Part shown: positions 1 through 10,300 of the stretch, in pieces
How positions within the stretch are numbered: the stretch's first letter is position 1
Layout: every line of letters begins with the position of its first letter
Origin: Glandiceps talaboti
Taxonomy: Eukaryota > Hemichordata > Enteropneusta > Spengelidae
DNA length: 64,000 nt
Direction: 5' to 3'
NCBI RefSeq assembly: GCF_964340395.1
Contig: NC_135551.1
Coordinates: 19,083,003 to 19,147,002, forward strand
The notes under the pieces: model-generated
The model's input: the letters and a program-made list of their open reading frames with translations, nothing else
Told to the model about the DNA's origin: nothing
Databases searched by the model: none
Position numbers and translations under genes: made by a program

Positions 1-649
1 AACTGACATCAACTTAAAAAAGACAATATAAAACTGTTCTTCCAATCTGTAATGGCTGTACATCTGAATGGAAGAAATAAATAACACAGAGACCATATGG
101 ACAGAAAAGGAAATATAACTACCTGAACTCACATGAAAAAAAAAATTATAAAAAAATAAATGAATAAAAAATCTACTTTTCTATTCTAAAATTGAGCATA
201 ATCGGAACCAAAGAATTTTTTTTTTCAGACTTGACCAACAATACCAGTGATTAAAAAAATGGATACAGACATAGATGTAACAGACTGTATTGTATTAACA
301 ACTCAATAAAATCACATGTGTAATCCTATGGGTTATGGCACATTCTCTGCTAAGCACATTATGGTTTTTACCGCACACAATACCAGCATGATACAAAATA
401 TGTAGATACATGTATCTGTATTATTACATATGTACCAGAGATTACTTGCACTTGAGTGCACACATAGTAGTGGTATTTTTACTGCAGTGCAATGCCGAAA
501 ACATTATTGTATGCAAACGATATGCGAATAACGAAACAATCATTTGCCGCACACAAAATCAGGTGATTACGCTGTATGATTTTTGTGATTTTTATGATTT
601 TAATCAAATTTCATATAAACATATGTTACATGTATAACAATACTATTAA

Positions 650-845
650 ACAGTGCCCCCATGTCACAGGAGTACCAGTGTGGGGTACTCGGGTATTTGC
701 ACTCGTGCTTGTAGTGTTTTCTGCTGCACTTTTACAAATGTACTTGCTACAATCATGAAAGTGTGGGTGCAGAGAACACTGCAAGCACTCATGCAAAATA
801 CCCAGAGTACACCACACTTGCACTCATGTGTCATGGGGTTCTGTC
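650..845. repeat. Foldback (MITE-like) element
   Basis: The left half (GGGTATTTGCACTCGTGCTT and flanks) is the imperfect reverse complement of the right half, so the segment folds into a long hairpin. Degenerate relatives with the same theme (GCACTTGTGCTTGCA, TGCTGCACTTTCA, CAAGCACTCATGCAAATAC) occur at about 14570-14700, 16850-16990 and 19885-20015, which marks an interspersed family. No transposase and no clear target duplication are visible. Confidence 0.6.
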
Positions 846-2615
846 ATATTACTGGACTGAACATCTTTGTCAGCATGTTGAGGTAATCACTCACTTGAAA
901 TAAACTATGTCTTTGTATTGGTATTTTAACAATTTCAAGTCAATATATTGTTAGTTGTCTGATTGAAAAAATTAATACCCCAATTACAGCTACTGCAGTT
1001 GTAATTGTTCGTTTACAAGTGAGTAATCTGGATGCCAATCTGGTCAATGTCCCTCAATCAGCACAGAAAGTTGTTCATCCAATCAGTGAACCTACGCTGC
1101 TATAATGATGTAAACAATATATACATTGTAAGTAGCATCCTGAGCCTCCAAATATGGTATTACGTCAATGTAACTGCCCCAACAAACACTAACTTTATTG
1201 GGGACTGTGTTATTGTGTTATTGATTAACAAAGACATGATGTTAATGACTGTGTGGGTGGCTGTGGATGAATTGTAAATTACATCTCATGCATCTCGGGA
1301 CTTCGAGAGTAACGACTTTGACTACATGTAGCCTATGAGTGAAGGTATAAATCGTAACGATATTGTATAGGAACTAGACTAACAAGCGAGTGATTATTGT
1401 GGCAGAGCACATTCTGTATTTTAGCAAATCAATAACATTATCTTATAAGTTATGGCACATTTTCTGATAAGAATATTACGATTTTTACTCCACAATACTA
1501 AAAAAATGCATTTGTAATTAACATCTAACCAAAAATTAATATATATAAAACATAGGATGTGTTCCGCTGCACTATGCAAGTTGGGTCGGTGCAATATCTT
1601 CACTGCAGCCCTTCTCTTGTTTATTTTAACCATTCCCTAAACCCTTACACATATTCATAATTCTTTCCCTTCTGGCACAAAGGGTTTAAACACTTAACAA
1701 AATAAAACAGTCGTCTATTTGACATGCATGGATACATGTTATACAACGCCACAACATTTGTGTGTCACTAAATAAACTTTACGTGTGATACGCCACGTGT
1801 TACCACTCACACCTTATAATTTTAACTCTGTTTAAAGAAACACAATGGAAATTTCCATTTCAAACCTACAACAAAACAAAAAAATCAACTATGCAGTCAC
1901 ATGTTTATATTCAGACACTTCATACTTGAAATTAGATGGATTTGCCATTAATGTTTCACTTTTGAGAACTGTTAAAGTCGCACACTAAGTCGTCACCTGT
2001 ATTTTCAATTGTCTTGTTCCTCTATATGTTACATTGTAGGTAACTTTAAGTGTGCATTTTATCGTTCAACATGTTAATTTTTGATAGATGTGTTTGTCTG
2101 TCAGTTTCACTTTCCCGTTTGTGACTGTACGTAAATTTTATAGCATTTCCTTTCGTCTACCTTTTCGCTTAGTGTATTGAGTTTCACTTTACCTACTTTT
2201 ATCATTATGTATGATTGTTAATGTAGTGATGCTTGAAGGACTCAATGGAAAGAAGTGTTTCATTTACTTTAAAACTGTAACACTTATTTGAGCTACCCTG
2301 AATAAATATATTTTATCATTATTATTATTATCATCATCATCAGTACTAGCTGTACATGTTACTGTCACATTTTTTTTCAAAACTCTTTTGTTAGATGCAA
2401 TATAATTGTAATATCTATACCCTGAAAGTATTGAATCACTCGTGATTAAATATATTTTTGTATCATTGGACTGTGCACATAGTAAATGAATCCAATCAAA
2501 ATTGATGTTTTTGGGTCTACACTCTAAAATCAGTGCGCCAACCGTTCATGAACTTTATTTCAACCTACTACTGTACTAGATAAAATCAACCTTTATTTAA
2601 TGTGTACACTGTCAA

Positions 2616-2702
2616 ATTATTGGTATTTTAACATTTTCAGTGTTGTTAGTTGTCAGATCAAAAACAACAATAATACTCAAGTTACAGCTAGGGTAGCTTT
2701 AA
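2616..2702. mobile_element. Transposon end, TTAA family
   Basis: The stretch ends in GTTACAGCTAGGGTAGC followed by TTTAA. Its reverse complement resembles the terminal inverted repeat of the complete TTAA-flanked element at 26048-26689 (TTAA then AGCTCCACTAGCTGTAACTG). A similar end occurs at about 14835-14861. This copy seems partial; its other end was not located. A related internal sequence is seen at 916-1000. Confidence 0.45.
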
Positions 2703-2845
2703 CAACTTCTATTTTTTACATTACGGTGAAATGTACAAAACATAAATATTAACTGGCCGGTGAATAAACAAGGACCATTTGTCATCTTGGAATGATAAAT
2801 TTAAAACAATGTTTCATCCATCTACTACAATGTACATGTATGTAT

Positions 2846-2992
2846 GGACATAGTCTAGCTGCTAGACCTCGAGCTTTCTTCCAACAGATATGAGGGTGGA
2901 ACACCTGAGCTATCACCCTCACTGGCGACCTTTGGCCGCCTTCAAAAAGTGAGCATAACAGCCCGAGGGGTCTAGCAGCATGACAAGTATGG
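2846..2992. mobile_element. MITE with GCTGCTAGACC termini, copy 1
   Basis: The ends are inverted repeats (left TAGCTGCTAGACCTCGAG, right GGGGTCTAGCAGCATG). The interior carries GAGGGTGGAACACCTGAGC and TATCACCCTCACTGG, which recur in opposite orientation in the copy at 5813-5976. About 145 bp, no coding capacity, so a non-autonomous DNA element. Confidence 0.75.
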
Positions 2993-4550
2993 ACCTTGAT
3001 CAAGCAGTAATGTTAAAGGCTTAATTTTCAATCCCAGATCAGTGTCTCAACACTTTCAACTTGTATCAAGCCAACATCTTCACGGATACTGTCTCTAAAA
3101 TGCACCATCTAAAAAATTTCTCTCCTGTATATTCTTAACACTTTAGTCTAACAATTTTAGTAACATTACAAGATAAAAGATCTGTAATACACTCTAAAAC
3201 AGCGGTTTCATTTCTAGGCACTCTATCAGCTCTGTGAGTGTGTTTAATACTATGAAGATTTACAGATTTTCATAGTTGTACAACACATGAGGATACATTT
3301 TCTACTAGATTGTTGTGCACAAAAATGATCACATCAGTAGGTTTCACAGATCGCATTTGTTAAATATTACTGCATAATACAGCAGGTAATTTCTATTCAT
3401 CTATCTCTAATTCATTTAAAGAACTTTGTTAAAAATTCTGTACATTTATGGCAAATATATCATTTCATTTGTATCATTACAAGGTCATGCTGTCATGATG
3501 GATGTCATTGCAAACATTTCATTGTAAATAAATTGAAAATATGTGTATCGGTGGTAGGTGGTTTTCACATGTATAAGTAATGTGGTCCTTATGTCATGGC
3601 AGACTGTTGATAAAGGGTGCTAACATCTACAAGATAAACTTTAGCAGTGTGATAGTTTCAAATATAGACTATCACCTAATTTACATCATATTTTCCTCTT
3701 TATAACATATTTTGAACTATTTTGAACTTCATATTTCAAATTAATGTAGACAACAAGATAATTTTTTTTATACTTTTTCATTCATGACTACATGTATGAT
3801 GTAGTTCATTTTACCCTCTGATGTAAAATATGGTATGTGTCGAGTACAAACACTTGTTTGCTTTTGGCTGGCTGATAGAGGGCAGTAGACAACAGAATAT
3901 GTGAAATACAGTGTAGACAGTGTTTTACTAAGGCCTGGGAACCCTGGTAACAGAGAGAGAGAGGGAAATCTTGTTAAAGTTACATATCCTAGATTTACAC
4001 ACCTTGTTTGATAATTTTGATGGGGGAACCACACTATAAATAGCTGAGGAACATAGATTCACTTTAAACACCTACTCTCTGCCTTGACAAATCCACAAAT
4101 ACATCATCAGTGAATTTTTACTGGTAACAGGTGGCAATTAAAACAGTCTGTTATCAGGTCAAAATGATAGACTAGGTTTTTCTAAAGGTCACTCAAGGCC
4201 AGTAATAGTGTGGGGGGTTAGTACACGTATTGTTCAGTCAATGACCAAGCTAGTATAGGACTATTGTTGTTGATATTTTTGCAATGATCTGTACAGTGAT
4301 AGTCTGTATAAGATACAATCTGTCATGGTGCAATATCGGTCACCACTTCAGAAAGCCCCATTAGGCTGAATGGCATGTCATATTTTATAGTCAATGAGCC
4401 TGAGGCCTTGTACTATATTTATATTGCAGTTCACTGCATTGGTATGGATTACCGCTAAAGGATGGAATTCAGAAAAAGCATAAATTGCGGAGGTCAGGTA
4501 CAAGAGATCTTGAGGGGTTCTGCTCCTTGATGTCAACAGATTACAGCAAC

Positions 4551-4577
4551 CCCCCCCCCCCTTTCTCTCTCTCGCTT

Positions 4578-4621
<44 letters not shown>
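4551..4621. repeat. Poly-C and (CA)n microsatellite
   Basis: A C-run of about a dozen bases followed by a CT-rich stretch and a (CA)n tract of about 44 bp. Confidence 0.95.
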
Positions 4622-4624
<3 letters not shown>

Positions 4625-5419
4625 TCACCACCCTGTTTCTGAACAAGCATGAAATTTCACATTTTGATCATCTGTATAATTTATCTGATTTCTTGTGTAC
4701 ATTTTTGTGATTTTAAATGATTATAATATCTAGGAAACATTATTAACAGAGTTAAAAAGTATCATGTAAAAATTACACGGCATATTACAAAGTTGAAACC
4801 TTAAAACGACAAGAATACAAATTGTATATTTGTATACTAGTTATTACATGTAAGTTGAGACCAACGCAACATTTTCTGGAATACAAATTTAAAGTTAATC
4901 TATAATAAGTTATTTAAAAAAATTACAAAATAAAAGAGTCTATCCTATTTAAAAAGTTAGGTAGCTTACACTAAAACAGTATATTCTATTGTAGTGAGTA
5001 TAACTTGTTTATATTGAGGGAGGTATTAAAGTAGGTAAAATCTACCCGTAAGTCATTGTATGGACGCTCCCCAAATTAGGGTATAATTTATGGGAAACTA
5101 TATCAGTTTTTATGCAGATATCCACCTTTCTCAGGTGTCCAAGCCCTAAAGCAATAACACTTGTAGTAAAGCATGTATTTCAACAGACTATCAAAAGTGC
5201 GACTTTTGACACGTGACATTGTTTGAAATGTGTTATCTTTACAAGGGGATGTTTAAAAATAATGGGCTATATCACTAGGCTGCACAAGTTACCGATTACA
5301 AAGTTTGAACTCATTCCGTTCAAGGGGAAACACTAGATTAATAAACTAGAAATTGCACTTCTCAGTACCAGGTACTAACATTTTACTTCTCAAAATACAG
5401 TATCAAAAGAGTAGTTCTG

Positions 5420-5585
5420 CTGAACTATTTCCATGATCCACATCAATTACGTATTTTCTTTTTGTATTCATTTTGTATATTTGTATCAAATGTATGATCT
5501 TTTGAAGTGCAGCTAATTTTTGTTATCTGGTGAAATAAATTTCATTCATTCATTCATTCATTCATTCATTCATTCATTCATTCAA
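5420..5585 (+). mobile_element. Possible LINE 3' end with (ATTC)n tail
   Basis: AT-rich sequence ending GGTGAAATAAATTTC followed by about ten ATTC units. A 3' terminal short tandem repeat right after an AATAAA-like motif is typical of CR1/L2-type LINE 3' ends, and resembles the better supported LINE end at 60.8-61.35 kb. No coding sequence remains, so the assignment is tentative. Confidence 0.35.
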
Positions 5586-5812
5586 AATAACACAAGAAGG
5601 TTGACTATGCACATCTATACAAATGTAGTACTGTATGTCTAACACATGGAACAGAAATCTTGGTGTTGACCAAACACACAAATCATTATAATTTTTATGA
5701 GGTGCCTACATGTAGGTGACAAAATTCTGGTATTAAGAATGATGTTAAATTTAGAAATAATTTATATTTTACCCTTTAAAGCCAACATTATAATCTCCAG
5801 CAATAAACAGTG

Positions 5813-5976
5813 ACTACTTTTAGTCTTGCCGCTAGACCCCTTGGGCTATTCTGCACACTGTGAAGGTGACCAAAGGTCGGTCACCGTACTAGTGAGGGTG
5901 ATAGCCTGGGGGTTCCACCCTCATATTTTATCTACCAGAAGAAAACCTGAGGTCTAGCAGCTAGTCTATGGCTACT
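5813..5976. mobile_element. MITE with GCTGCTAGACC termini, copy 2 (inverted)
   Basis: Read on the minus strand it begins CATAGACTAGCTGCTAGACC, matching the left end of the copy at 2846-2992, and shares the GAGGGTGATAGCC core. The interior contains its own small palindrome (GTGACCAAAGGTCGGTCAC). The two copies face each other about 2.8 kb apart. Confidence 0.75.
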
Positions 5977-6973
5977 TGTGCTACATACAACCTATGTACA
6001 TTTTGTACATGTCTAAATATTGGTTTGTTTGACCCCCCTATCTACTGTACTGCCATTGTCTGTTCATGTATCTGACTAAAAATAGCACAACATTTTAATT
6101 AGAAATAAAACATATTTAGGCCTAAAAATAATTGTGTGGTTCCAATTACACTGGTACATTTTTTGTTGTTGATTTTTTTTTTCATGTGTGAGTGTAGTTC
6201 AGGTAGTTATGTTTTCCGTTGTTTTCCATATGGTCTCTGTGTTATTGGTTTCTTCCCATCAGATGTACAGCCATTGGGAGAACAGTTTTATATTGTCTTT
6301 TAAAGTTGATGTCAGTTTCCACATCCACTATTTGTTCCAAGACTTCACAATTATTGTGATTTTTTTTGACTACGTAAACATTTTTTAGGGTTGGCAGTGG
6401 AAAAATAGGTACGTGGGGTCGGGTACCTGGAACCAAACAATTTTTTTTTAGGCATTATCTGGCCTCAAAAGTTCATGTGCCCGATACATACAAATAACCT
6501 ACATGTCTAAACATTGGTTTGTTTGACTGCCATTGATACCTGACCCCTGACCTATTGTACTGCCATTGTCAGCTCATGTACCTTGTCTTTCTATATTTAT
6601 CAAATAGATTTTTGGACCTAAAACAGCATAGTATTATTTTTATTTGAAATAAGGTAACACATAATCAGGCCTCGAAAATTCATGCTGCCTGACACCTGTG
6701 GTGAGTACACTTTCCATCCTGATGTGGAAATATCACTCATGGTCAAGTAAACTGCATGTGAAAATTAAGGGCACTGACATTAAAAACAGTTGATGTGTTC
6801 TATACAAAATATCACATCATTCCAGTGAGAATAACATAATTGTCATTGGAACTTTTTTATACAAATTGTTGTGAAGTCACTTCAAGTAACGTGTGTAAAT
6901 GACACAACTTATCTTGGTTGGTGATCAATTGTGTCAACCTTCCAACAGCAAGACTCTCCTAGCAATGAAAACA

Positions 6974-7192
6974 TTTAGCCTTCATCTGTAGTGTTAGCTT
7001 TGCATCTCTTGGCTAATATTGAGAATTTAGAAAGTTTGCCTTTCCAGCCTTTATACATGTATGCAGTGTTTGTTTAGCTTTACATTTCCTGGCTAATATT
7101 AAAAGTTTGCCTTTTTCGCCTTTATCTGTAGTGTTTGTTTAGCATTACATTTCCTGGCTAATATTCAGATATTGAGAATTTAGAAAGTTTAC
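6974..7192 (-). repeat. Intronic tandem copies of the chromodomain exon's donor edge
   Basis: On the minus strand, directly after the splice donor of the exon at 7193-7360, the last 48 exonic bases (codons ARKRKIKQTLQIKAKK) are repeated as degenerate copies at about 7111-7158, 7040-7093 and 6974-7013. The first two keep the sequence at the former donor position but with GC in place of GT (AAAAAG|GCAAAC and GGAAAG|GCAAAC). The spacer TTTCTAAATTCTCAATAT is repeated as well, so exon edge plus intron start were duplicated together. Confidence 0.8.
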
Positions 7193-7360
7193 CTTTTTAG
7201 CCTTTATCTGTAGTGTTTGCTTAATTTTACGTTTCCTGGCATTGTTTTTCTCTATGTACTCTTCTATCAGGTCTTCGCATGATAATAAGTTGTCTCTCGG
7301 CTCCCATGTATCTTCCTCTGTGCCATAACCTTGCCAACGGACTTTGAACAATGTTTTACC
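7193..7360 (-). CDS. MPP8-like chromodomain gene, coding exon 2
   Basis: A 168-bp exon in phase 0 at both ends, acceptor TTTATGCAG|GGT and donor AAAAAG|GTAAAC. It codes for 56 residues with the rest of a chromodomain: KVRWQGYGTEEDTWEP, then a C-terminal helix (NLLSCEDLIEEYIEKN) and a basic tail. The W and Y of RWQGY would complete the methyl-lysine aromatic cage together with the Tyr encoded in the preceding exon. The residue pattern resembles the MPHOSPH8 chromodomain (KVRWKGY..DDTWEP) more than the HP1 or CDYL type; a CBX/CDYL relative is the alternative. The MPP8 ankyrin repeats and C-terminal domain were not found in the window. Confidence 0.85.
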
Positions 7361-10300
7361 CTGCATAAACAACACATGGAGACAAAATTAATATACAATC
7401 ATGTGTTTATCATGGATACATAATTCATAAATACCTTCATAATATTATTATTGTATAAATTCTACCGAAACCAAGTACTGACAAAGTTAGACCCAATAGC
7501 CAAGATTACACCACACACGACTGCATTCGAACAGACCCTGGTTGTTCTATGCCTTGATAACACACACATGTACATCAATTGTTCTCCAGTTTTTCAATAT
7601 CAAGAAAAATGTTGCCAAATTTTCATAAATTATGCTTATACAGGTAAAAATTACATCATTCCTTAGTTAATAAGTTTCTTCATTCAGGAAAATACTTGTG
7701 ACCTAACTTTGCTAAGAGTTTAGCCTTTTCTTGTATATTGACTTGCAGACTGACAAGACTCCCTAGGTTGTTCATATAAACCTTGCTATTTAAAAAATGA
7801 GAATAGAATAGAAGTTTTTGTGCTCAATTTCAATTACAACTAATGCATTAAGACAACTCCACCTCAAAGTTTATTTTTTCAAAGTGTACATGTGTGCAAC
7901 AATACTTTTGAAATGTTTTTATTTTTTTGCTAAATGATATGAAATTAGATTTTTGTAGTTTCATCTAACTTTGTTTGTAATTCTTCTTCTTTTTAATTTA
8001 CTGTCCAGCCCCTAGCCCAACCCCACTACACAATTTATTAAGTGTACTAAATAAATAACTAGATATCCTATTATTATTAACACTTCCTCTCTCAATGATG
8101 TTTACTATTGGGACTGGTATCATAAAATTTTATAGATGTAGTTCATGACACGTCAGTTCAGAAGTTCTCTTTTTAGTGACTGATACAGTATGGTTCATTA
8201 ATAGTTCACTCTTTACAAATTGGCAATGGTTCAACTTTCTTTCTACAGTGTTTACTTTCAGTTTAATACAACAGGTCATTCACAAAGTACTTAATATATA
8301 CATTGTCCTCATCACAGTGATAGAGGGACTGTGTCCTCATAAAGAGTCATACGACCTCCAAGTTCAGTTCAAGTTAATGTTGAGCACATCAAATTCAAAG
8401 CTGGATTTCTTATGTTTATATTATAAAACACAGAAAAGAGAAAAGTCATTTCTACCAACCCTACACTTCATGGCCACTCTAAAATAGAGCTAAGGAAATC
8501 ATCAAATTTGGCTCAGAAGAGACCTGTTGTACATTGGGCTGATTCATCAATGTGAGCAAACAAAGTTTGGCACTTCCCCGAAGTACAAGTGAGATTGTAA
8601 GACACGTCATGTAGCTCCACCCTCACTAGCTATATCCATGCAAGGGATTGACTGATGTGTGAGGGCGCCCCATCACAGCGTACCTTACAGACTAAGTACA
8701 AGTTAAGAAAGTAATTATACATCATGTCTCTCAGCCCTCAACAACCTGCTATATCCGTGAAAGGGTTTGACATGTGTGAGGGCGCCCCATCACGGCATAC
8801 CTTGCAGAGTTAGAAAAGTTAGCAAAGTTAGCAAAGCAAAAAAAAGCCCCCCCCAAAAAAAAACACACAAAAAAACAACAACAACAAAAAACAAAAACAA
8901 AACAAAACAAACCAAAAAACAAAACAAAAAACACTGTGTATTCCTCGAAAAAGAAAGGTACATTATCATATCCACTCTGTTCAAAAACACATATCTATGT
9001 GTTTCTTCAAATGAAAATTCATCTGTGTTGGTAATTTAAATTTCTTGAATTAAAATTCTGACTCAAACACATACCAGAAGTTTTGGACTATACATTTCAG
9101 TCTTTATATTTTTCATTAAAGTGACCATATAGATGAGAATTTGGCATTTAACTTGCATTTTCCTAATTTATAAAACTACTTCACTATATGTCCCGACTTG
9201 AAAAAATCAGTGTGAAACAACATATACCAAGTCCATGTTTGTAACTCAATAAATTACAAAAAAATTAAAAATTATGTCAAATGTTTGTTATTGTACGTAC
9301 AATATACAACATTTTCCCACACTATTTAGCTTTTTGTAATTCATTGAATTACAAACATGGATTTTGTCGATGCTGTTTCACTTTGATTTTTTTCACGTAG
9401 GAAAACATGGTAAAGTTGTTTTATAAATTGAAAATCCAAAATAAGTACCCTTTTGTCATCCATATGACCACTTTAAAAAGCAGATAATATCATGAAAATA
9501 TCCTGTGGGTGATACTTCCATCGACCTAAGCATCCCACTCTCTCTTACTGTGGCTTCCCTTGAAAATTACAATACAAGTTACATGTTATAGAAAGCCACA
9601 CACAATCAGTATCTGATTTACTCTTTCTGTTGCTGGGGTTACCAAACCTTCACAAAAACATCGTCTCTATAGTTGGCCTGCAGACACCCATATGGTCAGG
9701 TTAATACCAGAAACACAAAAACCTTTTATTTTGGCTCCTTTTCAAAACGATTCTTTGCCTTACAAAGCCATTCACCCCTAAAGTAGGTCAGCTCACTTCC
9801 ATTTTCTATTACCATTGTTTCAATTAACAGCTAATAAGATCAACTTAGCACCTCTGAAAAATTGCATAGAACTGTAAACATGGGAGGGGTGTCTACTGCT
9901 GGAGGAGCTCAAGTCTAGCTACACCATAAAGCACTCCAGGGACTACATGTGTATGTGGCTATACCATTCTGTATTCATGTTTTATAAATGTCCTTTCAAT
10001 TTCATTGTTGAGAAGGGCAGCATAGATTCATTACTAAATCTTGTACTTTTTGAATTACGGCTCAAATACCAGAGTATTAAAATAAGATAGATCAAAACTA
10101 ACAACCTATAATCTCTCCTTCTTTTGAAATGAATATTATTAATAGGGTTCAGGGGTGAACAAATCATTTTGTGAACTGGTGGTCCCCGGACCAGTGCCTT
10201 AAAAAATCCAAAGGTCCTGCTGAAGAAATTAGTGGTCCAAGGTCCCGCTAATGTGAAACATTAAATCTTACCTATGAATCTGTATATTCAGACGACTTTT

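Larger units (their letters stand above)
1..6970. other. Gene-free stretch, AT-rich with scattered repeats
   Basis: I see no convincing coding exon on either strand. The region holds a foldback element near 650-845, two oppositely oriented MITE copies (2846-2992 and 5813-5976), a transposon end ending in TTAA at 2699-2702, a (CA)n tract and an (ATTC)n-tailed sequence. Short direct repeats occur between 322-390 and 1440-1503, and between 916-1000 and 2616-2700. It may be intron or 3' flank of the minus-strand chromodomain gene whose first exons lie at 7.2-12.8 kb, but no further exon of that gene was found here. Confidence 0.6.
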
